Shown here piece after piece: positions 22,217 to 30,706 of a stretch of DNA of 64,000 nucleotides (position 1 is its first letter; every line of letters starts with the position of its first letter). The stretch is from Pseudogracilibacillus sp037072025 (GTDB lineage Bacteria; Bacillota; Bacilli; Bacillales; Amphibacillaceae). Location: assembly GCF_037072025.1 (NCBI RefSeq), contig NZ_JAXHDD010000019.1, forward strand, positions 5,891-69,890, read 5' to 3'. The notes under the pieces were generated by a model that saw only the letters and a list, made by a program, of their open reading frames with translations, made no database searches and was not told the DNA's origin. A program made the translations under genes and the position numbers.

Positions 22217-24286
22217 TTATTCCATTACTTTTCTTTTTCTAAGAACCATTAATGAAGCACCTGCAATCAATGTAAGAGCTCCGATTAAAAGAATTGTGTA
22301 CATGGTTGTCGCTGTGTTCGGTAATGATAAGCCAGTTCCGTCTTGTTTGTCCGTTGTCTTACCTGCGCCATCACCATTTGAACTGTCATCGCCATCTTCT
22401 ACCGTAACTTTCACACCGCCAGAGCCGTTATCGTTATTGTTATTGTTTCCACCTGTTCCCGGATCTGTAGTATCATCTTCCTCTCCTGGAGTCTTAGGTG
22501 TTTTAGGATCTTTTGGATCTTTTGGATCTTTTGGATCTTGATCTGGATCTGGATCTGGATCTGGATCTGGATTTGGATTTGGATCTGGATTTGGATCTGG
22601 ATTTGGATCTTTAGGTAAACCGATATCTGCATATTTTCCAACTTCAAATGGTACGTTTATTGTTTCAACGATTTCCTCTCCATCGCGATATAGAGTTACT
22701 TTTACTTCCATTGCTTTTAGTTGTTCAATCGATTTACTCGTTTCTCCAACAGCTGTAAAGTAACCTTGGTAACCTGAAGCTCCATTTAAGTCACCAAACG
22801 TTAATGTCGCAACGTTACCTTTCCAGTCTACTTCTACACGGCTACCACCGTTATAATCAGGTTTTAAAATTTTAATGCCATTTGGAACAATAAATTCCAT
22901 TTTAACTTGTTCAACGTCAGCAACATCAAGATTTTTCACTTCATAATTAAAGTTAAAGCCCATTTGGTTCCCTGTAATTCCTGGGTAATCAGGAATTATT
23001 TGCGCATTTGCGTCAAAGTGCCATGCAATGTCCATGTCTGAAAAGTCGACTTTAATATGACCATCAAATTGACCAACTTCATTATAGCCTGCATCTAGAA
23101 TTTTGAAGACAGAAATTGTTTCTGATGTAACAATCGCATCTGAAACACCAACTACTGGGATGCGGTACGTTAACTCGCCTTCTTTTCCTTGCTCTAAATT
23201 AGGAAGTTTTAAAGCAACTGATCTCGCACCATCACCCGTATTCAAAATTTCTACATTAGCTGGCATATTTTCATCATTTACAACTTCCACATCTTCAGGT
23301 AATTCGAAAGCAACGTAAAGATCGTTTACACTATCATTTGTTTGGTTTTCTGCTTGTACTTTCACATCAAGGAAATGATATTTTTTACCCTCATCATACG
23401 TTGTGCTTCCTGTGATAGAACCATGTAAATCAATTTTCGGATTTTCTTCCATTACTGAAAAATCAATTTCTCTTTGACCTCTTAGTTGGCCAATTTCTTC
23501 ATAATTACCTGCATTAACATCAACATTCAATAAATACATATTTAGATGCGGATCATTGTCGTTCTCTACACCAGTTAAGGCAATCTGCTTATCTACATGT
23601 TCTGAACCAGATGATTTTACATCTGGAACCTTAACAGCTAGACCAGTTTTTCCAGCAATACCGATTCGGACAACACCGCTAGGAAGTTCTTCTGCTACAT
23701 CAACCCCGTTTGGTAAAGTAAATGCTACCCACTTATTCTTAATTTCTTGAGTTGTATGGAAATTCGTGATTCCAGCTCGTAAATCAAGTACATAATGTCC
23801 TTTATTGAAATCGTAGGAAATATCACCACTTGCTGTACCGAATACGTCAGTTAAGTTTAAATCTTCTTCTTCTTCTTCTTCGTCCTCGGTAGCTTCTTCA
23901 GCTTCTTCTTCGTCTTCCTCTTCGTCTACTGCTTCTTCTTTTTCATTTTCTGCTGGATCCTTTTCTTCACTCGGATCTGCTTTTGCTTTCTTGCCATCCT
24001 CTGCAGGCTCGTCTGCATTAGGGGTATTTAAATCCGACTCTGCAGCATCGGATTCATCTGTTTCATTTGCATCTGCTTCTTCGCCCTCTTTTGTTTCAGA
24101 GGAAGCTTCTTCGTCCTCTTCTGTTTTAGAGGAAGCTTCTTCGTCATTCGCTTGCTCTTTTGTTTCATTCACTTGGTCTTCGGCAGCATCCGTATTATCC
24201 GCTTCTTGTGCATTTGCAGTTAGTGGTGCTACTGGAGAAAAAGTCAACATTAAAATGAGCATGAATGTCGAAAATTTCTTAAACAT
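22217..24286 (-). CDS. Sortase-anchored surface protein with LPNTA sorting signal
   Basis: A 689-residue secreted, wall-anchored protein. A signal peptide (residues 1-27, ...APLTANA) is followed by a very acidic Glu/Asp/Ala stretch (about 28-145). Next come three related all-beta modules of roughly 130 residues, whose ends align as IGQLRGQREIDFS, VGQFDGHIKVDFS and a divergent ETINVPFEVGKY. A DPNPDPNP/DPKDPK spacer (about 555-600) and a Gly/Asn linker lead to LPNTA near residue 653, a membrane helix and the RKRK tail. LPNTA rather than LPXTG is the substrate motif of class D sortases, which in Bacillus are linked to sporulating cells. No sortase gene is in the window. Probably an adhesin or spacer; ligand unknown. 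Confidence 0.85.
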   Translation of the reverse strand: MFKKFSTFMLILMLTFSPVAPLTANAQEADNTDAAEDQVNETKEQANDEEASSKTEEDEEASSETKEGEEADANETDESDAAESDLNTPNADEPAEDGKKAKADPSEEKDPAENEKEEAVDEEEDEEEAEEATEDEEEEEEDLNLTDVFGTASGDISYDFNKGHYVLDLRAGITNFHTTQEIKNKWVAFTLPNGVDVAEELPSGVVRIGIAGKTGLAVKVPDVKSSGSEHVDKQIALTGVENDNDPHLNMYLLNVDVNAGNYEEIGQLRGQREIDFSVMEENPKIDLHGSITGSTTYDEGKKYHFLDVKVQAENQTNDSVNDLYVAFELPEDVEVVNDENMPANVEILNTGDGARSVALKLPNLEQGKEGELTYRIPVVGVSDAIVTSETISVFKILDAGYNEVGQFDGHIKVDFSDMDIAWHFDANAQIIPDYPGITGNQMGFNFNYEVKNLDVADVEQVKMEFIVPNGIKILKPDYNGGSRVEVDWKGNVATLTFGDLNGASGYQGYFTAVGETSKSIEQLKAMEVKVTLYRDGEEIVETINVPFEVGKYADIGLPKDPNPDPNPDPNPNPDPDPDPDPDQDPKDPKDPKDPKTPKTPGEEDDTTDPGTGGNNNNNDNGSGGVKVTVEDGDDSSNGDGAGKTTDKQDGTGLSLPNTATTMYTILLIGALTLIAGASLMVLRKRKVME
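22508..22612 (-). repeat. In-gene short tandem repeats encoding the DPK and DP spacer
   Basis: Repeats of a 9-base unit (GGATCTTTT, giving Asp-Pro-Lys) run into a 6-base unit (GGATCT/GGATTT, giving Asp-Pro or Asn-Pro). Both unit sizes keep the frame, so slippage would only change spacer length. Confidence 0.85.
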
Positions 24287-24806
24287 GTAATCCCTCCAAT
24301 ATTTTTATTTTTGAGCTAGCACACTTTGGTCATCAACTATGACTTGCTCGCACCCATTTAAATAGGATTACTTTATTCTGCTAACTCTTTGTCTTCAACC
24401 ATGTGTAAGTTTAAACAATTTAATAAATTGCCACAAGAGATAATTTTCTCATGTTTTTCTACTTAGTTATATACCATTTACTTCCATTTATAGTTCTTTT
24501 GACTTAATTTTTATACGATCAATTTCAATAATAATGCTTACATATTTTACTTGAAAATCAAAAACATCATACAATAGTTTTGTTTTTGCGATAATATTCA
24601 AACAAATTAATCTAGCTATGTAAATTCTCACTACTTATCAGCAGTTTAAAAAATGAGAAAAAGTAATCATTTCTGTATAAACGATTGAACAAACATAGAA
24701 AGGATTTGAGGATAAATACATAGGGATAAAATAACGTTTTCGTCATTTTCAAAAAATAAATCTAATCTTTTACGTAAATTATTATGATTTCATACAATAT
24801 TTGACA
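24287..24806. other. Long upstream region of the surface protein gene
   Basis: About 520 bases of very AT-rich DNA upstream of the LPNTA protein, with its GGAGGG ribosome site at the left edge. No open frame of note. A palindromic GAGATAATTTTCTC lies near 24439. It may hold promoters, but none stands out. Confidence 0.4.
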
Positions 24807-24855
24807 ATAAAAAATCCTCATCATTGATTAATATTCGACCAATAATGAGGATTTA
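24807..24855 (-). terminator. Terminator of mgtE
   Basis: On the minus strand AATCCTCATTATT and AATGATGAGGATT form a stem with TTTTTATT after it, just past the stop codon. Confidence 0.8.
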
Positions 24856-24865
24856 ATGACAATTT

Positions 24866-26242
24866 TTAAAGCAACAATCCCATAAATGCGGTTGCCATTC
24901 CAAAATAAATTAATATAGATGTTAAGTCATTCAATGTTGTAATAAACGGTCCAGATGCAACAGCGGGATCAATATTTATTTTTTGCATGATTAACGGAAT
25001 GATAGCACCGGAAAGAGTCGCCACAGTTAATGTCACTAAAATAGCAATCCCAACTAAAACACCTAAGAAAATGTTCCCTTTCCAAAAATAAATTAAAAAG
25101 GTAACAAGAATCCCACAAGATCCACCTACAAAAAGGCCTGTTGCAATTTCTTTCATAATCATTTTGATTTTTTTCTCTGAGCCGTAATCACCAACTGCAA
25201 TACCACGAACGGCGACAGCGAGCGATTGTGTACCTGCGTTTCCTGCCATTCCTGCAATTAACGGTATAAAAATTGCAACGATTGGAACTTGTTCTAATGT
25301 TTCTTCAAAGCCATTTATCAAACTCGCAGTAATCATGCCCAAAAATAATAAAATGATTAACCATGGTAACCTTTTTTTCGCTGCTTGAATTGGGTTTGAA
25401 TCTCGATCCTTTGTCCCTGTTCCTGATAATGCGGCAAATTTGGAATAGTCATCAGTTGCTTCCTCATCCATAACGTCTAAAATATCATCTACCGTAATGA
25501 TCCCAAGTAAATGATTTTGAAAATCAACAACTGGAAGTGCTAAAAAATCATAATCCCGCATCATTTGAGCAACTTCTTCCTGATCACGACCAACCGAGAC
25601 AGAAACAACATTTTCAGACATTAAATCTTCAACAATTTCGTCATCATTTGCAATAATTAAGTCACGTAACGATAATACACCAACTAAACGTTTCTGCTCA
25701 TCTAATACATACGTATAATAAATGGTTTCCGCATCTGGAGCTTTTTCTTTCATTTCCTGTAATGTTTCCTTTGCTGTTTGCGATTTTAAGATAGACACAA
25801 ACTCTGTTGTCATTATACTACCGGCAGTCTTTTCTTCATAATGGAGAAGTGCCTTAATTTCTTCGGCTGACGACCTATCCATTATCGTTAAGAAACTTGC
25901 TACTTCATCTTTTGTAAGCTCCTTTAAAATATCAACCGCATCGTCAACAGCCATTTCAGCAAATACCATTGTGGCAAATCGAGGATCCATTTCTGTTATA
26001 AATTTTTCTGCTTCATCTAAATCAATGTACTCCATAATATCTGACATTTCTAACGGAGATAAATACGTATAAATTCTCACACGATCCTCATATCCTTGCT
26101 CTCTGAAAAACATAGCTTGGTCATACGGATGAATTTCAAGAAACTTTTCTCTAAACTTTTCTGTATCTTCTTCCATTAATAAATCTTTCAATTCATCTGC
26201 TAATAATTCTACTTCCTGTACATTTTCAACCATCATTTTCAC
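24866..26242 (-). CDS. mgtE: Magnesium transporter MgtE
   Basis: A 458-residue Mg2+ channel. It has an N-terminal acidic helical domain (about 1-135, MGTE_N repeats such as EKFITEMDPRFATMVFAEM), two CBS domains (about 140-265, MTTEFVSILKSQT and MSENVVSVSVGRDQ), and a plug-helix region. Five membrane helices follow (about 290-458), with the pore signature GNAGTQSLAVAVRGIAVGD. The cytosolic domains sense intracellular Mg2+ and close the pore. The start is GTG at 26240-26242 or the ATG two codons on. The gene is controlled by the M-box riboswitch upstream, so it is made when Mg2+ is low. Confidence 0.95.
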   Translation of the reverse strand: MKMMVENVQEVELLADELKDLLMEEDTEKFREKFLEIHPYDQAMFFREQGYEDRVRIYTYLSPLEMSDIMEYIDLDEAEKFITEMDPRFATMVFAEMAVDDAVDILKELTKDEVASFLTIMDRSSAEEIKALLHYEEKTAGSIMTTEFVSILKSQTAKETLQEMKEKAPDAETIYYTYVLDEQKRLVGVLSLRDLIIANDDEIVEDLMSENVVSVSVGRDQEEVAQMMRDYDFLALPVVDFQNHLLGIITVDDILDVMDEEATDDYSKFAALSGTGTKDRDSNPIQAAKKRLPWLIILLFLGMITASLINGFEETLEQVPIVAIFIPLIAGMAGNAGTQSLAVAVRGIAVGDYGSEKKIKMIMKEIATGLFVGGSCGILVTFLIYFWKGNIFLGVLVGIAILVTLTVATLSGAIIPLIMQKINIDPAVASGPFITTLNDLTSILIYFGMATAFMGLLL

Positions 26243-26318
26243 CCACTTTTTATTTTTAATTAAAGTGTTAGGTGGCTTGGCACTAACTTTATAATGTAGA
26301 GGTAGTATTTTACCCTAA

Positions 26319-26354
26319 AAAGTAAAAAAGACACCTCTACGAAGAAGGTGTCAT
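26319..26354 (-). terminator. M-box expression platform terminator
   Basis: GACACCT-TCTTCGT-AGAGGTGTC stem followed by six T on the minus strand. It sits between the M-box aptamer and mgtE, as expected for transcriptional attenuation. Confidence 0.88.
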
Positions 26355-26377
26355 CATAAATAACCTATGATTAAAAG

Positions 26378-26534
26378 CCTCCATCGTGGAGTTTTAGCAC
26401 TATATGGCCTGGATGTTCATCCCACTGCGTTAAAAACTACCTTAAGTCGATAGTTTCTGTTGACCCATTGGAGTCTCTCGACATTTCTGGGTAGCAGCTT
26501 ACTTCCATATAGGAGCCTCACCTAACGAGGAAAA
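26378..26534 (-). promoter_or_regulatory. M-box (ykoK leader) magnesium riboswitch
   Basis: The minus strand carries the conserved M-box blocks in order: CGTTAGGTGAGGCTCCTATAT, GCTGCTACCCAGAAATGTC, GAGACTCCAATGGGTCAACAG, ATCGACTTAAGGTAG, and the closing GGCCATATAGTGCTAAAACTC. These form the Mg2+-sensing core known from the ykoK leader. High Mg2+ favours the downstream terminator and switches mgtE off. Confidence 0.93.
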
Positions 26535-26589
26535 ACATATTGAAATTCTATTCTTTATCATAACAAATCTGAATAAAATGTCAAATATT

Positions 26590-26700
26590 TTACTTGCCTA
26601 ATATGATGTTCTGTATATCAGCTGAAAGTTTTGATACAGTTTTGAATTTTTTCTTTTGCCAAAAAATGTAAAATGTTATTTCTTCACAATTTGATACTTC
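26590..26700 (-). pseudogene. Duplicated remnant of the 3' end of the rluD-type gene
   Basis: Aligns by eye with 27535-27640, the 3' end of the intact pseudouridine synthase gene. Shared blocks are TGATG, TATATCAGCTG against CATATCTGCTG, TTTTCTTTTG, and AAATGTTATTTCT. It reads out of frame with many changes. Together with the two M-box copies it indicates a tandem duplication with an offset of about 950 bases. Confidence 0.75.
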
Positions 26701-27387
26701 CAGGACTAAAGTCGTGAGCCTTAAACCTTATGATTTAATGGATGGGATTCTAGTAGTTCTTGTTGTTTTTTTCGAAATAAAATATTCTTTATGTACAATA
26801 ACTTTATCGTATGCCCCATCACACCTAAGATATAAACTGCAACATCATTTCGTTACGGGTAGATAGTTGAACGTTTACTTTGTTGGCGAATACTAGCCGA
26901 TATAGGGAATAGAGAAATTTCTAAGGAGTCTTTTTTCATAATGCAGAGCGGCTGCCGATGGACACGGAGTCGTTATTCATAATTCGGAGTAGCTGCCAAT
27001 CAAGTGTTTCCGTAGCGATAAAACATTCACTATTCGAAGTCACTGCGCAGTATTCATCAAATATGACAGTGAAAAGTCTTAGAATTTAGTTGTATACAAA
27101 TTTTTCAGCAAACTGTTATTCGAAATTAACTAAGGAAGTGGATCTCCATACTCCTTACTATTACCAAAGTTTATTTATTACTTCTAGTTACCGCAATTAA
27201 CCAACTTTAGATAATTGGGCAAAAATATGTCCAATAGAAGAACCCAAAGCGATAAGTCTCCTAGATATTACTTCACTCAGAAATTTTTTTAAAAAAGTGG
27301 TAACTGCTTACGGTGAAGTGTAAATTGGGGCAAAAAACTATAAGGAAGCTACTAACCCTTAGTACAAAAAGTTTACAAATTCTGTCG
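26701..27387. other. Gene-free stretch between the two M-box copies
   Basis: About 690 bases with no credible open frame. It contains three imperfect repeats starting at 26935, 26976 and 27026 (each beginning TTCAtaAT.C and containing GAGT.GCTGCC-like sequence). The rest is presumably decayed duplicated DNA. Confidence 0.5.
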
Positions 27388-27495
27388 ACTTACTACCAAT
27401 TTAAGCCGACAGTTTCTGCTAACCCTTGGAGTCTCTTGACATTTCTCAGTGGCCAGCTTACTTCTATATAGGAGCTCTAACCCTATCGAGGCGAA
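27388..27495 (-). promoter_or_regulatory. Degenerate second M-box riboswitch
   Basis: The minus strand repeats the 5' half of the M-box: GAGCTCCTATAT, GAAGTAAGCTG, GAGAAATGTCAAGAGACTCC, GGGTTAGCAGAAACTGTCGGCTTAA. The 3' core (GGCCATATAGTGCTAAAACTC in the functional copy) is missing and no gene lies downstream. It is a relic, not a working switch. Confidence 0.8.
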
Positions 27496-27534
27496 ATCTA
27501 TTTACAGTCCATCCTTTTTCATTACATACATGAA

Positions 27535-28431
27535 TTACTCACCTGGAATGATGATTTGCATATCTGCTGGTAAGTTTGAAACGATTTGAATCTTTTCTTT
27601 TGATAAAGGATGAATAAATGTTATTTCTGCGCAATGCAATGCTTGTCTATTTATTTTTTCTGTTTTTCCACCATATAAATCATCGCCAACAAGAGGATGA
27701 CTTAAGTAGGAAAAATGTATGCGAATTTGATGAGTCCGACCAGTTTCCAGATCAATCTTTACTTCTGAATAAGCACCCGTTTGCTGGATAACTTCAAAAT
27801 GTGTAACCGCCCTTTTTCCATCATCTCGCACCATTCGTTCAATGATTGAATCTGGATTTCTACCAATTGGTGCATCGATAGTACCTTTCTTTTTATCAAG
27901 AGATCCGTGAATAATTGCCCGATACATACGTTTAATTTTATTTTCACGTTGTAAGTCAGAAAGTAATGAATGACTGTATTGATGTTTCGCAACCAACACT
28001 AAACCTGACGTATCTTTATCTAGCCGAGTTACGATATGAATTGTATAAGGAATGTTTTTTTCTTTATAATAATAGGCTATTCCATTAGCAAGTGTTCCTG
28101 TCGGATGAAGTTTTGAAGGAATAGTCGGTATACCAGCTTCCTTATTAATAACTAGCAAATCTTCGTCTTCATATACAATTTCCAGACCCATTTTCTCAGG
28201 GAAGACTGAACTTTTTTCTTCAGGTGGAAATACTATTTTGAGAACATCATCTGTTTTAAGTACATAACGTACGGTTTGTTTATCCCCATTAATTAATAAT
28301 TTCCCACCGATTTTCAATCTTTTTAAAAGTCGATTTGAAACGTTTAATTCATTTAATACATATTCGCGTAAAAGAATTCCTTCATACTTTTCCGTGATTT
28401 TCCGTTTCAAAACAAACCGATCATTATTCAT
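27535..28431 (-). CDS. yjbO: RluA/RluD family pseudouridine synthase (YjbO)
   Basis: A 298-residue enzyme that converts uridine to pseudouridine in RNA. An S4-like N-terminal domain (about 10-85, REYVLNELNVSNRLLKRLKIGGKLLINGDKQTVR) precedes the catalytic domain. The catalytic motif HIVTRLDKDTSGLVLVAK (about 132-149) has the essential Asp, and LETGRTHQIRIHFSYLSHPLVGDDLYG follows. The start at 28429-28431 overlaps the NAD kinase stop by 8 bases; the longer open frame lies inside nadF. In B. subtilis nadF and yjbO are adjacent in the same order. Its RNA target is not known. Confidence 0.9.
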   Translation of the reverse strand: MNNDRFVLKRKITEKYEGILLREYVLNELNVSNRLLKRLKIGGKLLINGDKQTVRYVLKTDDVLKIVFPPEEKSSVFPEKMGLEIVYEDEDLLVINKEAGIPTIPSKLHPTGTLANGIAYYYKEKNIPYTIHIVTRLDKDTSGLVLVAKHQYSHSLLSDLQRENKIKRMYRAIIHGSLDKKKGTIDAPIGRNPDSIIERMVRDDGKRAVTHFEVIQQTGAYSEVKIDLETGRTHQIRIHFSYLSHPLVGDDLYGGKTEKINRQALHCAEITFIHPLSKEKIQIVSNLPADMQIIIPGE

Positions 28432-29236
28432 CTCGTTTAACTTCGGTAACAAAGGAATCACGCACCCGATTCCAAAATGGGAAAGGTCTGTACCTAACAA
28501 ATCGAACTCGTTCTTTTGCTACGCGGCATTGAATAGATTTCACATTTGTAAAAGATCTTGTAATATGATCAAAAGCAATAATAAAACTATCCTTCCTCAA
28601 CGGTCGCAGTAAACATGTATGATGCTTCGGTAAAATTAATGGAGAGCCGATTGTACGAAATACTCGGTTATTAATCGATGCAATTTCCGTAATTTGTATC
28701 GATTCCAGCGAAGGATGAATGATTCCTCCACCAAGCGCCTTATTATAGGCTGTACTACCAGATGGTGTTGAAATACATAATCCATCTCCACGAAACGTTT
28801 CAAAATGTTCTCCACGAATTTGAACATCAAACACGACTGAACCTTCTACAGTCTTAATTGTCGTTTCATTTAATGCTAATGAACGTAATGATTTTTTCTC
28901 GTCATTACTAAAACGGATGATGACCTCTAGGAGTGGATATTCAACTACATGAAAAGGTGTTTTTGCAATTTCGATAACTAGTTTCTCAATTTCATCCGAT
29001 GTCCAATCCGTATAAAAACCTAAATGTCCAGTATGTACGCCGAGAAATGCTGTTGTATCTAATTTATCCACATAACGTCTGAAAGCTTCTAAAAATGTCC
29101 CATCTCCTCCAACTGAAATAACTAATTCTGGAGTTTCTGTATCATATAATAAATCAAAATCAATTAAATATTGTTTCATTTTTGCTTTTATTTTATCGGA
29201 ACGCTCGTCCCCTCTTGACACAATTGCAAATTTCAT
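28424..29236 (-). CDS. nadF: NAD kinase
   Basis: A 270-residue ATP-NAD kinase that makes NADP. The diagnostic motifs are present: SVGGDGTFLEAFRRY near residue 43 (the GGDG phosphate-binding loop), LALNETTIK near 120, and GDGLCISTPSGSTAYNKALGGGIIHP near 150. The length matches B. subtilis NadF/YjbN (266). The start has a GGGGG site. It is translationally coupled to yjbO. In B. subtilis the alarmone synthetase gene relQ (yjbM) lies just upstream; it is absent here. Confidence 0.95.
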   Translation of the reverse strand: MKFAIVSRGDERSDKIKAKMKQYLIDFDLLYDTETPELVISVGGDGTFLEAFRRYVDKLDTTAFLGVHTGHLGFYTDWTSDEIEKLVIEIAKTPFHVVEYPLLEVIIRFSNDEKKSLRSLALNETTIKTVEGSVVFDVQIRGEHFETFRGDGLCISTPSGSTAYNKALGGGIIHPSLESIQITEIASINNRVFRTIGSPLILPKHHTCLLRPLRKDSFIIAFDHITRSFTNVKSIQCRVAKERVRFVRYRPFPFWNRVRDSFVTEVKRDE

Positions 29237-29421
29237 CTGAAGTTACCCCCTATATGTTTAACATTACAAGATACGAATCAAAAATTGCCTATACTTCTAT
29301 TTTATCATATAACGTGCGGGCAACATATCAACACACATGAGAGAACCTTTGCATCTTCTTGAAAATTCCGAGATAATAAATATAAATTATCGAAAACAAT
29401 ACACATTTACTTGGAGGAATT

Positions 29422-29988
29422 ATGGCTCAAGAAATTGAAATAGAATATAAAGTGTTACTTACGAAAAAAGAATATGAAAACATTGCTTCATCTCTTCCTT
29501 TTCCCACAAACTCTGTCAACCAAGTCAATTATTATTTTGAAACAAAACAATTCGATTTTAAAAAGCAACATAGTGCGCTGAGAATTCGTGAAAAAAACAA
29601 TAAATACACGCTTACTCTAAAACAGCCACATGTTGAAGGAATATTAGAAACTCATGATAACATAACGGAAGAAGAATATAAAAATTGGTTGAAAGGAAAT
29701 CCAACTCCAACTGTTCATGTAGGGAAACAGTTAGAGTATATGGGGATTCCAATAAAGGAAATAAAATATTTTGGCTCTTTATCAACGGAGCGGAAATCGT
29801 ATAAAGCAGAAGATATTTTATATGTGTTGGATAAAAGCACTTACAACGGAAAAATTGATTATGAATTAGAAATAGAAGCCCCGTCACAAGAAAAAGGACG
29901 TGAAGTATTTAATCAATTAATACAAAACTACCGAATTACACGAAAAGAACCGATTACAAAAATTGAACGCTTTTTCTACAGTTTATAA
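29422..29988 (+). CDS. yjbK: CYTH domain protein YjbK
   Basis: A 188-residue member of the CYTH/triphosphate tunnel superfamily. The signature EIEIEYKVLL at the N-terminus (ExExK) is followed by YYFET, LRIREKNNKYTLTLKQP, and a closing DYELEIEAP. Such proteins hydrolyse tripolyphosphate or bind nucleotide organophosphates; the substrate of YjbK is not settled. A GGAGG site precedes the ATG. It is divergent from nadF. Confidence 0.92.
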   Translation: MAQEIEIEYKVLLTKKEYENIASSLPFPTNSVNQVNYYFETKQFDFKKQHSALRIREKNNKYTLTLKQPHVEGILETHDNITEEEYKNWLKGNPTPTVHVGKQLEYMGIPIKEIKYFGSLSTERKSYKAEDILYVLDKSTYNGKIDYELEIEAPSQEKGREVFNQLIQNYRITRKEPITKIERFFYSL

Positions 29989-30093
29989 GTATACACCATG
30001 CAAAACTTTTGCCTTTCTAGTAACTGATTGTTACAATATGTAAAAAAGTGGGACAGTATAAACCTACCATGAACAACTATGAGGAGTCTTAAC

Positions 30094-30474
30094 ATGTCAA
30101 AACCAGGAACGATTTATGAAGCTATTGGTGGACAGGAAGCAGTCGATAAAATAATCGATTCATTATATAAACATATAGGAGCTCATGAAAAATTAATACC
30201 TATTTTTCCTGATGATTTACAAGAGTCAGCGCGAAAGCAGCGGCTTTTTTTAACACAATTTTTCGGAGGACCACGTCTTTATCTAGAAGAAAGAGGTCAT
30301 CCGATGTTGAAACGGAGACATATGGAATTTGAAATAACGCCTGAAAGAAAAGATGCATGGTTAGAGTGTATGAATAAAGCACTACATGAAGCCAATATTA
30401 AAGAGCCTTATCTTTCGGCAATTTTTGAAAGACTTACAATGACAGCACAACATATGATTAACACTGAAGAATGA
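30094..30474 (+). CDS. yjbI: Truncated haemoglobin (group II), YjbI
   Basis: A 126-residue trHbO-type globin. Typical positions are YEAIGGQEAVDKIIDSLYKHI at the N-terminus, FPDDLQESARKQRLFLTQFFGGP, and RHMEFEITPERKDAWLECM with the proximal histidine. It binds haem and oxygen. In Bacillus and Staphylococcus it lies beside spxH, as here. The ATG at 30094 with GAGGAG is chosen over the ATG five codons earlier. Confidence 0.93.
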   Translation: MSKPGTIYEAIGGQEAVDKIIDSLYKHIGAHEKLIPIFPDDLQESARKQRLFLTQFFGGPRLYLEERGHPMLKRRHMEFEITPERKDAWLECMNKALHEANIKEPYLSAIFERLTMTAQHMINTEE

Positions 30475-30603
30475 ATTTCTCTTCCCAAATACAGAATGAC
30501 AATTGAGACCACAAAACTATCTTAAACTATCAGATTATAACATACTTTATGGTGGTAAACGTATACATGGTAATATATAAGACTGTTGTATAATATATTA
30601 TCT

Positions 30604-30690
30604 TAGAAAACTTGGCTTATCGCCAAGCCCCGGCGAAAGCCTTAGTTGCACTTATGCAGTAGGAAAGTTTTATACTTTCTTATCTGCCAA
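30604..30690 (+). repeat. Structured repeat family 2, uninterrupted copy
   Basis: Two hairpins joined by AGTTGCACTTATG. The left arm GGCTTATCGCC pairs with GGCGAAAGCC. The right hairpin is GCAG..GGAAAGT-TTTAT-ACTTTC..CTGC. Related copies are at 47067-47253 (with a 96-bp insert) and, in part, 10239-10287. It ends 16 bases before the spxH start codon, inside its likely leader. Confidence 0.8.
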
Positions 30691-30706
30691 TGAAAGAGGG
30701 ATTCAT

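Noticed and set aside
22411..22647. Frame with a long IQIQIQ run.
   Set aside because: Out-of-frame translation of the DP-rich spacer of the surface protein gene.
27388..27495. A second functional magnesium riboswitch.
   Set aside because: The 3' half of the conserved core is missing and no gene follows on that strand, so it is reported as a relic only.
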